From Bathymodiolus brooksi (Eukaryota > Mollusca > Bivalvia > Mytilida > Modiolidae): a stretch of 64,000 nucleotides of DNA. Both the position numbers and the translations under genes were made by a program. The stretch lies in contig OY804588.1 of assembly GCA_963680875.1 (NCBI GenBank), positions 93,118,233-93,182,232 of the forward strand, read 5' to 3'. Position 1 is the first letter of the stretch. Each line of letters starts with the position of its first letter. Positions 1 to 11,208 of the stretch are shown here, piece by piece. The notes under the pieces are model-generated. The model saw nothing but the letters and a program-made list of their open reading frames with translations. It did no database searches and was not told where the DNA came from.

Positions 1-860
1 GGATACCCCTAACACACATGATCTGGCTAAATGGATACCCCTAACACACATGATCTGGCTAAATGGATACCCCTAACACACATGATCTGGCTAAATGGAT
101 ACCCCTAACACACATGATCTGGCTAAATGGATACCCCTAACACACATGATCTGGCTAAATGGATACCCCTAACACACATGATCTGGCTAAATGGATACCC
201 CTAACACACATGATCTGGCTAAATGGATACCCCTAACACACATGATCTGGCTAAATGGATACCCCTAACACACATGATCTGGCTAAATGGATACCCCTAA
301 CACACATGATCTGGCTAAATGGATACCCCTAACACACATGATCTGGCTAAATGGATACCCCTAACACACATGATCTGGCTAAATGGATACCCCTAACACA
401 CATGATCTGGCTAAATGGATACCCCTAACACACATGATCTGGCTAAATGGATACCCCTAACACACATGATCTGGCTAAATGGATACCCCTAACACACATG
501 ATCTGGCTAAATGGATACCCCTAACACACATGATCTGGCTAAATGGATACCCCTAACACACATGATCTGGCTAAATGGATACCCCTAACACACATGATCT
601 GGCTAAATGGATACCCCTAACACACATGATCTGGCTAAATGGATACCCCTAACACACATGATCTGGCTAAATGGATACCCCTAACACACATGATCTGGCT
701 AAATGGATACCCCTAACACACATGATCTGGCTAAATGGATACCCCTAACACACATGATCTGGCTAAATGGATACCCCTAACACACATGATCTGGCTAAAT
801 GGATACCCGTAACACACATGATCTGGCTAAATGGATACCCCTAACACACATGATCTGGCT
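1..860. repeat. 32-bp tandem satellite, about 27 copies
   Basis: Head-to-tail copies of a 32-bp unit beginning GGATACCCCTAACACACATG, running off the left window edge, so the true length is unknown. Copies look identical by eye except a C-to-G change at 809. The last copy breaks off at 860 into TTGGTACAGGTACTTCAG. It lies in the dynamin intron upstream of the first visible exon. A related single-copy stretch occurs at about 50158-50250. Confidence 0.97.
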
Positions 861-1906
861 TGGTACAGGTACTTCAGTAAGAAGTGGCAGGGTGCACATA
901 CTAGAAAATCCAGTAAAAACTAATTAGAAAGTGAAAGAACATTGCAGAATCAGTTGAAATTTCAAAATGCGTATTTTATTTACATTTCTTTAAATGGTTA
1001 GAGTTATTGGTGTTTAATGCTACTTTAATGATACAGTTACATTGTTAGCTTGTATAGGTGGAATAAAGCAAAACAAAATACTGATGGGCCACACATGTCA
1101 CTGAAAACAATGATCAAATAATGTTGTATTGAGAACACCTCACCACAAGTGAGAATTTAACTCTCAATTCAGAAATGATAGGCACTGATTTTCATACTGT
1201 ATAGCACTTATATTTGGGTGCGGTTTTATTTTGGCTCTATTGGCAGATTTGACCAAAAGCACCAAATATAAACATCACCAATATTTCATAATCGTCAGAC
1301 ATGAAGGAAAAATTTATCTACAGTACGTGAAATTGATTACTGGTATAGGTGATACTGGTAAAATCAGCAAATAATTTTTCATAAAACTGCCATGCAAAAA
1401 TAAATACCCACCTATAAATCGGATTTATAAAATCGCCAAATTTTGACGCTGCAGATATAAAGCGCTATACAGTAGGTAGATGTAAATACCATTACCAGAT
1501 GATCACAGCTACAGCAGAACCGTCTCTTAAGAGAAAAAAGAATAACCTTGTCAGATACAACAGTAGTTTTGAACCTGAGTCAACTAAGTTAACTAACATA
1601 TAATGAATTGTCTCGCCCTGCTCTATGTTTTGGAATTGATGGGTTGGTTTATGGTGTCTAACACCAATTTCAACAATACCACAGTCAAATTGTGGCTGTC
1701 AGATTTATTGATGGAGGAAACCGGAATACCCAGAGAAAACCACAGACCTGTCGCATGTCACTGACAAACTTTATCACATAATTTTGTATCGAGTACACCT
1801 CACCATGAATGGGGTTCTAACTCAAAACGTTAGTGGTCATAAACACTGATTGCACGTTTGTTTTGGAATTGGAGAACACTTGATCTTATTTTGACTTCTA
1901 TTACAG
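861..1906. other. Dynamin intron, 3' part, with SINE fragments
   Basis: Intronic sequence between the 32-bp satellite and the first visible dynamin exon. It holds two minus-strand fragments of one dispersed SINE-like family (about 1084-1190 and 1636-1855). The rest is unassigned AT-rich sequence. The acceptor TTACAG ends at 1906. Confidence 0.6.
1636..1855 (-). repeat. Dispersed SINE-like repeat, minus orientation
   Basis: Recognised by GGAGGAAACCGGAATACCC, then CCTGTCGCATGTCACTGACAA and a stretch ending in CACTGATT. The reverse complement matches plus-strand copies near 12552-12680 (AGTTCGAATCTCGATCAGG, then ACAACATTATGTAATAAAG). Other copies are at about 1084-1190, 25640-25790 and 32460-32570. 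The plus-strand form holds a B-box-like GAGTTCGAATC, suggesting a tRNA-derived SINE. Ends are approximate. Confidence 0.6.
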
Positions 1907-2005
1907 GTATAAGGACAATTGGAGTTATAACTAAATTAGATTTGATGGACGAAGGAACAGATGCCCGGGACATCTTGGAAAACAGAACATTACCACTGAG
2001 AAGAG
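1907..2005 (+). CDS. DNM1: Dynamin exon: GTPase domain, G4 motif
   Basis: 99-nt exon, phase 1 to 1, between acceptor TTACAG and donor GTAGAT. With one base from the upstream exon it reads [20 protein letters not shown] and onward to PLRRG. It carries the G4 guanine-specificity motif TKLD (human T205-D208) with the invariant Lys and Asp. The match to animal dynamins is nearly residue for residue. The start is set by the AG acceptor and the frame of the family; no initiator Met is expected here. Confidence 0.96.
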
Positions 2006-2915
<910 letters not shown>

Positions 2916-3410
2916 CAGTAGAACTTCTGTGGCTCGAACTCGAAGGGACTGTCAAAATCTGTTCGAGCTATCGGAAGTTCGAGCCACCGAGGTCCCATAA
3001 TTTTAGAGAGAAAAATCCGGTTCTGAACCGTGCCATTTTCATTATGCTATGATAACTGATGCACAGTAAAGTGGGCCTTTCTCATAATTTTTTTTTAATC
3101 CTTTAGAAAGTTCTCAAAGACTACGGCTTCTGAATACCTCTCTGGTATCTTCAAAGTTCCTTAGAAACGTTTTTTTCACTTTGTTCGCAAACTATTTTAT
3201 AAATAAGAAATACGAGGTCGGGTATTAACACTTGGATCAATATCGATATAATGCTTGATAATTCGGATATATATTTTTAATGACTAATTTTCAACTTTTA
3301 GCCATTTTCTTTTTCTTTAAATTGAATTTGAAGCAATTATATTTGTTTCTTTTGGTATTATATACACATAAAAACTCAGGTTAATTGGAATTTCAGTACG
3401 AGTACATTTT

Positions 3411-4550
3411 TTAGCTCACCATGTGAGCTTTTGTCATGGGTAAGCGTCCGTCGTCCGTCCGTTAGCTTTTCACATTTAAATCTTCTTCTCTGAAACCGCT
3501 GAACAGAAATCAGCCAAACTTGCCAGAAATGTTCACTGGATGGTCCTCTACCAGATTTGTGTTTTTGGTGCTTATTTGAAATCCAACATGGCTGCCAGGG
3601 TCCATAATGTGTTCTCATTGGCTGAAATTTTAAAAATCTTCTTGTCAGAAACCACTAAGTCAATTGAATTGTGACTTTGCAGGAATGATCATTGGGTGGT
3701 CCTGTACTAAAATTGTGAATCATTCAAGATGGCCGCCATGACTCGACTTAATTTTAACATAGGACCATATGGAAAAAATGTTTAAAAGTCTTCTCCTCTG
3801 AAACCAGTAAGTCAGTTTAAAGCAAACATGGGATGAATGGTCCTTAGGTGGGCAACTTTCAAAATTATGTCCTGTGACCCCGACCTCCATCCAAGATGGC
3901 AACCATCAGCGAACATAGTTTTAACATAGGACCCTATGGGAAATATATTTAAAAATCTTCTTCTCTGAAACCAGTAAGCCAATTTAAAGCAAACATGGCA
4001 GGGATGGCCTTAAGTGGTCAATTTTCAAAATTGTGTCCAGTGACCCTGACCTCCATCCAAGATGGCCACCTTCAGCAGACATCTGTAGTTTTAACATAGG
4101 ACCCTATGGGAAAAAATGTTTTAAAATCTTCTCCTCTGAAACTAGTAAGCCAATATAGCAAACATGTCATCGATGGTCCTTAGGTGGTCAACTTCCAAAA
4201 TTGTGATCAGTGATCCCGATCTCGGTTCAAAATGGCCGCCGTCAGCAGACATAGTTTTAACATTGGACCCTATGGGAAAATTGTTTAAAGTCTTCTCTTC
4301 TGAAACCAGTCAGCCAATTTAAAGCAAACATGGCATGGATGGTCCTTGGGTAGTATACTTTCAAAATTGTGTCCGGTGACCACGACCTCCATCCAAGATG
4401 GCTGCCATGAGCAGACATAGTTTTAACATAGAACCCTATGGCAGTATGGGATTTGAATAGTAACTTAGATGTATTCAGCATGCAGACATTCTTAAGAGGA
4501 CTTATTTATGTCAGGTGAGCGATACAGGCTCACCTGAGCGTCTAGTTTTT
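3411..4550 (+). repeat. Hairpin-headed repeat, family A (TAGCTCACC...CTCTAGTTT)
   Basis: Starts TTAGCTCACCATGTGAGCTT, a short hairpin, followed by a CGTCCGTCGTCCGTCCGTTA tract. About five degenerate internal modules of roughly 150-180 bp follow, each with TCTGAAACC, a TGGTCCTTAGGTGG-like block and CCATCCAAGATGGC. It ends AGGTGAGCGATACAGGCTCA then CCTGAGCGTCTAG, a second hairpin. Several open frames here on the minus strand are repeat-generated and repeat one another. Other family copies are at 26092 and 39946, and a subfamily at 19316, 24391 and 52005. Confidence 0.8.
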
Positions 4551-4747
4551 TTTTGGTATTTAGATGAACCTTGAGACCACGCAGTTTGATATTATTCGAT
4601 CCCAGCCTCCCAGCAACTATAAAAATTTTAAAAAACTCAATAATAATAATTCATGTTATAACAATTTTAAATATTGTTTTAATAAACTTTATTACGATTG
4701 TAAACATTTGATTGTTTTAATTATTGTCGAGTGTAGGCACGTCTTGG

Positions 4748-6061
4748 CAGACTTCCCGAAACTTGCTGAGAAGTTGTCAGTTATTCGGACTGACAGACAT
4801 GAAAATCTTGTCAGACCGAAAAATATTTTGCCGGTCCGAAAAAAAGTCCCAAAAAATTCACAGTCACATGCATAATGTTTAGTTTGGCCTTTTTAGAGTG
4901 ATTTACCCTAGTATTAGCTATTGGGCACCTGATTTCACCTCTGGTTTTTATAGAGGTTAAAGTAATTCAATTTTCAGTTTTCAGTGTTGTTCAAAATTGT
5001 ATATGTTATGTCTTTTATAGTGTGTGTCTCGAGTTTTGTTGTTTTTATGACCTTGTACTATAGGTCAATGGTTGTATGAAAGACGTCATGTCATTGGCTA
5101 ATATATATACAAATAACCAATCGTGTCGTGATCGTCTTCATAAATGGGTTTGGTTGAAACCGGAAATGTATAAAAGGGGTGAAAACAATGAAAATTATGT
5201 AATTTAAAAATAAAATTAATGCCTTTCAGACAAAATCTGAGGTAACTATTATACCAAACATTCGGTATTACAGAGTTGGCGAAAACTTTTTTTTTTCTGT
5301 CTGACATTGGGTCAGACAGGAACTGGGGTTCTGTCTTACTCATGGGCTTTGTGTCTGTCCCACCATTTTTTTGTAATATTGTATATAACCTGTCAAATTT
5401 TTTTTTTTTTTATACAGAACTGAATGCAAGATTACCTATAGTCATGATCATTAAACAACTCATTTAAATGTTTTTCTGTATACATATTTTTATCTAAAAA
5501 GATAAGGCAGATATAGCCAACAATCCGTATCTAATGGTCCGATCACGTTCCGAATATTATACATCAATGTCAGTTTCCGGTTTACCTACATTTTTAATTT
5601 CAGTTAAGAATATGAATCTGCTGTCATCTTCAATATATAAGCATCTCAAAACATATTTAATTAAACACAAACAATCTTTGATACTTGGGGACTGTGGAAG
5701 TCAACTTATTTCTGTGCTCAGTAATATATTTCAGTTTTAATGTTCCACATTTTGCAGGTGCTGGTTCCTACTAAAAGGATGTTTACATTTACGCACATTT
5801 GTATAGGAGTTTCGATTACAAAGAGGAACGTGTCAGTCTGACAGAATAAATAAACAAATTTCAAGTCTCTGTCTGACATTTTAATAAAACTGAAAACGGA
5901 ATTTAATGCCATTGGCAGTGGAAACTGGGAGGGAATAAATTTCAATCGCTGGTCCTTTCAAATATCTATGTTTTACCGGACATTTGGTCCGATATATATT
6001 TTGAAATCGTCGGTCCTACTGCATTTCTGTCGGTCAGGACCGACGGTTTTCGGGAAGTCTG
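4748..6061 (-). mobile_element. CAGACTTCCCGAAA-TIR DNA element, copy 1
   Basis: Perfect 14-bp terminal inverted repeats (CAGACTTCCCGAAA ... TTTCGGGAAGTCTG), flanked by CTTGG on both sides (4743-4747, 6062-6066). Subterminal zones carry repeated GGTCCG/CGGACC and GTCAGACAG motifs. A near-identical copy in opposite orientation is at 60134-61454. Strand is assigned relative to that copy. The frame at 5718-5945 (minus, 75 aa, starting MKFIPSQFPLPMALNSVFSF) is shared with the other copy with few changes, but I do not recognise it and it may simply reflect DNA identity. No transposase domain is visible, so this is probably a non-autonomous element of unassigned superfamily. Confidence 0.85.
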
Positions 6062-6497
6062 CTTGGTACAATCGGCGACACTAGTCTAGTGTTCAATAAT
6101 CGTTCTTTATTAACCGTAATTAATGGTCAATAATCAAGCCACAGCTGAATTTAATGACTAATTAACACAAATGATGACAAGTTTATCCCTCTACCTGTAA
6201 TTGTTAAGTAAACAATTATCTGTTGGTAATCTGACATTTATCACACCTTGCAGTAAGCACATTCAATCGCAACATATATCTGTAAGTTAAATTGCGATGT
6301 TTGAGTTTGGCATGGTAAAACTCATGATTTTATTATTGATGGGACCATTTATTGAGTTCGACTGTTCGAGGTATCGGTGTTCGAGCGAAAGGTTTTTTTT
6401 ACTTAGAAATATAAGGAAAATTGACGGGACTTTCAAATCAGTTCGAGCTATCCATGGTATTCGACCCATCTGAGTTCGAGGCACCAAAGTTTAACTG

Positions 6498-7070
6498 TTT
6501 ATCATAAATTATTATGAGAAAAAAAATTGTTGATTTGAAAATTGGATTTTTAAGAATTTTTTCCGGAATATTTATAGAAATCGGACTATGCACTCAAAGC
6601 CAAAATCTAGAATTTTGTGCAAGAGTGCATAAATACATCTTTAATTACTACAGCACTCTATGCACAGATTTGATGACCTTGACCTCAATTAAATGGATGA
6701 GTGTTTCTAATAAAATCTGTTTTGATTATGATAAGAATAGTTTAATCATAATAGTTAACAAGTCTACCAATATCAACAAAACGAACTATCACATCTCACC
6801 TCAACTTATTTAACATAAAAAGACCACGACATATGACATTGGAAATCTTGAATGATGAAGGTTGTTTAAAGGTATTGCACATTTCATAAGTTTGAAAAAT
6901 AGAAGCCACAATGCCCATTATTGTTGTTAACTTTTTATAATGTGAAATAAAAGATGAGAGTAAACATCAGAGAAACTCCAGGTGTACAGTACCATTTAAG
7001 AAAATAGGTATGTATGTCTGAAGATTAAACCTAACAGCATTAGAATTTTCAAATAACACTATTCTTGTTC
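6498..7070. other. Dynamin intron segment, nothing recognised
   Basis: AT-rich intronic sequence between the nested element and the SINE-derived array. A frame at 6514-6813 (99 aa) has low-complexity composition and no recognisable motif, so I do not call it a gene. Confidence 0.5.
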
Positions 7071-7073
7071 TAC

Positions 7074-7152
7074 TAGCCTCGATGGGATTCGAACCCACAA
7101 CTTTGATATACTACAGCACCTTGTTTTCAGCACTCTAGAACACTCGGCCACA
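7074..7152 (-). repeat. tRNA-derived SINE head, minus strand
   Basis: Reverse complement reads GTGGCCGAGTGTTCTAGAG (A-box-like) ... GTGGGTTCGAATCCCATCG (B-box), then AGGCTAGTAG. The spacing and sequence resemble a Leu/Ser-type tRNA with a long variable region, but the anticodon stem is not intact, so this is a SINE head or tRNA pseudogene and not a working tRNA. Its A-box half is the unit of the array that follows. Confidence 0.72.
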
Positions 7153-7646
7153 GCACCTTGTTTTCAGCACTCTAGAATACTCGGCCACAGCACCTTGTTT
7201 TCAGCGCTATAGAACACTCGGCCACATCACCTTGTTTTCAGCGCTCTAGAACACTCTGCCACATCACCTTGTTTTCAGCACTCTAGAACACTCGGCCACA
7301 TCACCTTGTTTTCAGCGCTCTAGAACACTCGGCCACATCACCTTGTTTTCAGCGCTCTAGAACACTCGGCCACAGCACCTTGTTTTCAGCACTCTAGAAC
7401 ACTCGGTATACTACAGCACCTTGTTTTCAGCACTCTAGAACACTTGGTATACTACAGCACCTTGTTTTCAGCGCTCTAGAACACTCAGTATACTACAGCA
7501 CCTTGTTTTCAGCGCTCTAGAACACTCGGCCACAGCACCTTGTTTTCAGTGCTCTAGAACACTCGGCAACATCACCTTGTTTTCAGCACTCTAGAACACT
7601 CGGCCACATCACCTTGTTTTCAGCGCTCTAGAACACTCTGCCACAT
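7112..7646. repeat. 37-bp minisatellite, 14 copies, from a tRNA-like A-box half
   Basis: Fourteen copies of CACCTTGTTTTCAGCACTCT then AGAACACTCGGCCACAG. Three copies carry GGTATACTACAG in place of GGCCACAG, the same junction as in the parental tRNA-like sequence at about 7108-7118. Copies alternate between CAGCACTCT and CAGCGCTCT, giving a loose higher-order pattern. The array lies in the intron just upstream of the exon at 7750. Confidence 0.93.
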
Positions 7647-7749
7647 CCGCTTTATAAGATAAAATATAGCTTTAATAGTGTTATATTGTCACGTAAGACG
7701 AATCTAGAAATATATATATATGTTTTTTTGAATTTGTCATTTACTTTAG

Positions 7750-7944
7750 GCACATGGCAGACAGAATGGGAACTCCATTTCTTCAACGAATTTTGAATCA
7801 ACAATTGACTAATCACATTAAAGATACCCTACCAGACTTGCGGAACAAACTACAGTCTCAATTGTTGGCTATGGAGAAAGATGTGGAGGAATTCAAAAAT
7901 TTTAGACCAGACGATCCAGCAAGAAAAACTAAAGCTATGATGCA
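7750..7944 (+). CDS. DNM1: Dynamin exon: end of G domain into stalk
   Basis: 195-nt exon, phase 2 to 2, acceptor CTTTAG, donor GTAGGT. Reads (R)[18 protein letters not shown], then [20 protein letters not shown], later [19 protein letters not shown], with the Gln codon split. This is the helical segment that links the GTPase head to the stalk (middle domain). It matches animal dynamins almost throughout. An in-frame ATG occurs at 7754, but the coding sequence clearly continues from the upstream exon through the acceptor, so it is not a start. Confidence 0.96.
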
Positions 7945-8245
7945 GTAGGTTTTTTATTATCAAAACAAATACATGCAGGTCTCACCAAACCAGACAAAGT
8001 GGGCAAATTTGTTTGTTCTGTTTATAATGAAATTGGCATTGTTTTAGTTTTAGTCGACCTGTCAGAGTTTTGGAATCTAATCATCCTTTTTTTTATTAAC
8101 ACATACAGACCTCTGATGTTACAGAAACTAGATCTTAAAGTTTTATTCAAAACTTGTTAATTTTATCTTGTTTAAGATTGTTATGCAGCATGTTTGTTTT
8201 GAGAAAACGAGGGGCCATGCAAAAAACACAAAATTTCAAAAGTTT
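7945..8245. other. Dynamin intron segment
   Basis: Intron sequence between the exon at 7750 and the 44-bp array. Around 7976-8010 it has CAGGTCTCACCAAACCAGAC-like sequence, resembling the start of a dispersed element at 29580 and, more weakly, 19933. Otherwise featureless. Confidence 0.45.
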
Positions 8246-8603
8246 TGTTTATACAGGATTTCTGTTGATTCAGGGTTCTTTGTAGACAGGTTTTATACAG
8301 GATTTCTGTTGATTCAGGGTTCTTTGTAGACAGGTTTTATACAGGATTTCTGTTGATTCAGGGTTCTTTGTAGACAGGTTTTATACAGGATTTCTGTTGA
8401 TTCAGGGTTCTTTGTAGACAGGTTTTATACAGGATTTCTGTTGATTCAGGGTTCTTTGTAGACAGGTTTTATACAGGATTTCTGTTGATTCAGGGTTCTT
8501 TGTAGACAGGTTTTATACAGGATTTCTGTTGATTCAGGGTTCTTTGTAGACAGGTTTTATACAGGATTTCTGTTGATTCAGGGTTCTTTGTAGACAGGTT
8601 TTA
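8246..8603. repeat. 44-bp tandem repeat, about 8 copies
   Basis: Eight head-to-tail copies of a 44-bp unit containing ACAGGATTTCTGTTGATTCA, GGGTTCTTTG and TAGACAGGTTTTAT. Copies appear identical by eye. The array ends 67 bp upstream of the acceptor of the next dynamin exon. Confidence 0.96.
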
Positions 8604-8670
8604 CTGTACTATGCAAATTTTATTTTATTTTATTTCAATTTTAAATTGGAATATTATATATATATTATAG

Positions 8671-8806
8671 AATGTGTACCCAGTTTGGTGGAGATTTTGA
8701 GAAGAGTATAGAAGGTTCTGGAGCAGAAATCAGTACTTTAGAACTGAGTGGGGGTGCCAGAATAAACAGAATCTTTCATGAAAGATTCCCCTTTGAACTA
8801 GTCAAG
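8671..8806 (+). CDS. DNM1: Dynamin exon: stalk, oligomerisation region
   Basis: 136-nt exon, phase 2 to 0, acceptor TTATAG, donor GTAAGA. Reads [20 protein letters not shown], then [19 protein letters not shown] and PFELVK. GGAR carries the counterpart of human R361 and FHER the counterparts of E368/R369, stalk residues needed for higher-order assembly (E368K and R369W in DNM2 cause centronuclear myopathy). All are intact. It ends in phase 0 immediately before the alternative stalk exon pair. Confidence 0.96.
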
Positions 8807-9130
8807 GTAAGAGTTCGGAATGAGATCTAAGAGGTTTACAATATAATGCCCTTCTCCAAAACAGAGATATGTGTAGGTTTTTATCTATGCCAAAATAATG
8901 TTTTGTTTTTAAGATATAAAATTTGTTTTGAAAATATTTTATTTGCATCCTGTATTAATGAAATAAAGTCATCTTTTTCAATGTCAGACAAGAGGTGGAT
9001 TTACATCTACTTATGCAATCAGTGCCTATCACCATAAACTTTTGAGTTGATTTTGGCCTGTGACTAGGAATATGGTTTATTCTTGCATCTCCTTTTCCAT
9101 GGAAACAATGTATGTATTATTTTCCAGACA
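8807..9130. other. Dynamin intron segment with SINE-like fragment
   Basis: Intron sequence. About 8990-9040 resembles the dispersed SINE-like family (TTACATCTACTTATGCAATC, AGTGCCTATCACCA). A 63-aa frame here (8846-9037) has no recognisable content and is not called a gene. Confidence 0.45.
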
Positions 9131-9139
9131 CATTTAATC

Positions 9140-9485
9140 AGTGACGTAATGGTTTGCATGCTTGTCATAAGTGTGGTAGATCGTATGTTCAAACCCAAAA
9201 CCAAAGACTATAAAATTGGTATTAGCTGCTAAACACATACAGTATTAAGAAGTAAGAGTAAAGGTTGGTTGGCCTGTAATCGGGATAATATATCAGAGTA
9301 CAATGTCTACCAGCTGACTGCTGTTTTTAGTGAGCTAGCACGAAGCTAAAAACCAACTGAGCATGTTGGTCGAGTACAAAATGGACAATATCATCATCTC
9401 GTCAAAAAAGTAACTTGTTCTCACCATGATATAGCTTAAAATTTGCTCACTTGGCTTTAAGCAACAATCACTTGCTCACTCTTCG
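9140..9485 (+). repeat. tRNA-headed SINE, degraded copy
   Basis: A diverged copy of the SINE at 13353-13710. It has AGTGACGTAATGGTTTGCATG and GTGGTAGATCGTATGTTC at the tRNA-like head and CCATGATATAGCTTAAAAT, then GCTTTAAGCAACAATCACTT, at the tail. Many substitutions suggest an old insertion. No clear target-site duplication was found. Confidence 0.75.
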
Positions 9486-9689
9486 TGAGACAAGGGGCCA
9501 TCCTGATTATCATCACGTACTAGTTGTCTTTACATATATTTGTGCAATCGGATCCTATTACTGCTAAACCTGTGTGGCCAGATGTACTTGATATAGATTT
9601 ATATTATAAATGTTTCTCCATTTTTCATTTCGACCTTTTTTTCTACGGATACTCTGGGTTTCTCAGCCAATTAAACTGACGGTCATGGT

Positions 9690-9833
9690 ATCCATGGTAT
9701 CAGGCCAGATTTCAGATGCATTAAGATGGTACAATACTACTAAACTGTTCCTCTCAAGAGAGGCCACCCCTTTTATAAGGCCACTTTCTCGTTGCAGAAG
9801 GGGTGGTCTTATAAGAGGAGGAATACTGTAATA
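9690..9833 (+). mobile_element. 5'-truncated copy of the 11666-11940 TA element family
   Basis: Shares GAGAGGCCACC, TTTTATAAGGCCACTTTC and GAAGGGGTGGTCTTATAAGA with the right half of the element at 11666-11940, and ends GAATACTGTA, comparable to that element's CTG/TA end. The left TIR is missing. It ends seven bases before the next TA element. Confidence 0.6.
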
Positions 9834-9839
9834 CATATA

Positions 9840-10940
9840 CAGTCAAACTTGTCTATAGCGACCATTGAAGGGAGTTCTGAAAAAAGGTCGCATAAGACAG
9901 GGGGTCGTTGAATAGAGGTTATGCTATTTGCTCCCAAAATTTCGAAAGGAAAAACCTAGTTCGGGTATATAATCCGCATCAACTTTTAACCCGTTCGTGT
10001 GGAGGACAAATGAATGAATAGAGCTTAAATTCTGGCAAGAAAAAGGTATAATGAAATAAAAAATATGTTCAATTATCGTTAAATATTACCGTCCTTTGTG
10101 GGTGAAATTAAAAAAAAAGAATATTAAATGATCGAGTTTTTTACTTTCTTTCAACAGCTTTTGTTATCTTAATTGTTATCATAATTAGAATTAATCATTA
10201 TGATTAGAAGAATGAAATTTCCTGACAAAACGTTTTCAAACTTCAATCACTCGCCGAAAGCTATAAATAGCCTAATCACACAATCAGCATGTGTTTACCT
10301 TGATCTGTTACCGCACGTTAAACGAATGTTGACAGAAATATATGCTGGGAACCAGTACTTCATACAATAATTTTCGAAATCACGATTATTTATTTATAAA
10401 ACTGAAAGATTAAAACGGTATTTTCTATAATAAGCAATTTTAAATATTTAATTATAAATAAGAAATAAACCCAAATAAACCAAAACAACAATAATAAATC
10501 ATCACGTGAACAACTTACCTGTAAAAAAAATGGCGGTCTTACACAATAATGCTAATCGTGACTTCATTTGATATGAAAAATCTATTAATATGAACTAGTA
10601 ACAGGTATGGACTTTGGGAGTGAGATGTTGTCAGTAGATCATGCAAATATCAGCTAGAGGGATATTGGCAACAATCGCTGCATCAGCTGGGAAAAACAGA
10701 AATTTTTCCAAAGTCGGGACTGTGTATGTTTATTTATTATCTAACTTCCGGTTTGATAATAATCTTTTAATAATCGTTATATGAAGGATTTTTACCCAAA
10801 GAACACGGTCGTTAGTTGCGTTAGACAGTTGATCGTTATATAAAGGTTGAATGCATGGGAAAACGCTGAGGGGGAATAAATAAGGTCGGCTAACAAAGGA
10901 AGTCGTTATATAGAGGGGGTCGCTAAGACAAGTTTGACTG
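9840..10940. mobile_element. Pogo/Tigger-like TA element (CAGTCAAACTTGTCT)
   Basis: Left end CAGTCAAACTTGTCTATAGC and the reverse complement of the right end, CAGTCAAACTTGTCTTAGCG, form TIRs, flanked by TA at 9838-9839 and 10941-10942. Subterminal GGTCGCATAAGACAGGGGGT, GTCGTTATATA and GTCGCTAAG repeats continue the symmetry. TIR sequence and TA duplication are as in pogo/Tigger elements. No HTH or DDE frame is visible; the minus-strand frame at 10730-11002 crosses the right end and is not coding. It is probably a 1.1-kb non-autonomous copy. Confidence 0.85.
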
Positions 10941-11086
10941 TACGGGTAGTGGAAATTGTTGAAAATTTCTAATTGTCTTATTACCTCATTTTGAAGAAAC
11001 ACCTGTCTTGAAAGACCCTCCTGGCTTCAAAAAATGTAGCGTCTTTCAAAACAGGGTTTGCAAGACATTATGGGACTGTTTTTCAG

Positions 11087-11154
11087 ATGGAGTTTGACGA
11101 GAGAGAGCTTCGACGAGAGATTGGAATAATAATTAAGAACATTCACGCCATTAG
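11087..11154 (+). CDS. DNM1: Dynamin alternative stalk exon, version a
   Basis: 68-nt exon, phase 0 to 2, acceptor TTTCAG, donor GTAAGA. Encodes MEFDERELRREIGIIIKNIH then AI, plus the first two bases of an Arg codon. It aligns to human DNM1 377-398, with the split Arg being R399, a stalk interface-3 residue. It keeps the canonical N-terminal half (MEFDE.ELRREI) but differs in the second half (GIIIKNIHAI against SYAIKNIHGI). It is followed only 54 nt later by an alternative copy of the same exon. Both end in AG, so R399 is kept either way. Confidence 0.93.
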
Positions 11155-11208
11155 GTAAGATTATTATTGTTATTAATTTTATCACTTAAAGTCAACTTCT
11201 GATTGCAG

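Larger units (their letters stand above)
2916..6497. mobile_element. TA-type CAG...CTG element, interrupted by two insertions
   Basis: Left end CAGTAGAACTTCTGTGGCTC and the reverse complement of the right end, CAGTTAAACTTTGGTGCCTC, are matching terminal inverted repeats, both continuing into CGAACTC. Further GTTCGAG motifs sit just inside each end (2969-2990, 6355-6450). The left flank is TA; the right flank is TT, so the TA duplication is eroded or imperfect. TIRs starting CAGT with TA flanks are typical of pogo/Tigger-like Tc1-mariner elements. No transposase frame is visible. The 3.6-kb span includes a hairpin-headed repeat (3411-4550) and a separate TIR element (4748-6061), so its own sequence is only about 1.1 kb. 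Confidence 0.72.

Noticed and set aside
6514..6813. 99-aa gene on the plus strand
   Set aside because: No domain, low-complexity composition, intronic, no splice or promoter evidence.
7074..7152. Functional tRNA gene on the minus strand
   Set aside because: A- and B-box-like motifs are present but the anticodon and acceptor stems do not form; best read as a SINE head.
7754..7948. Separate 64-aa gene starting at the ATG in [10 protein letters not shown]
   Set aside because: It is an internal dynamin exon; coding continues upstream through the acceptor at 7749.
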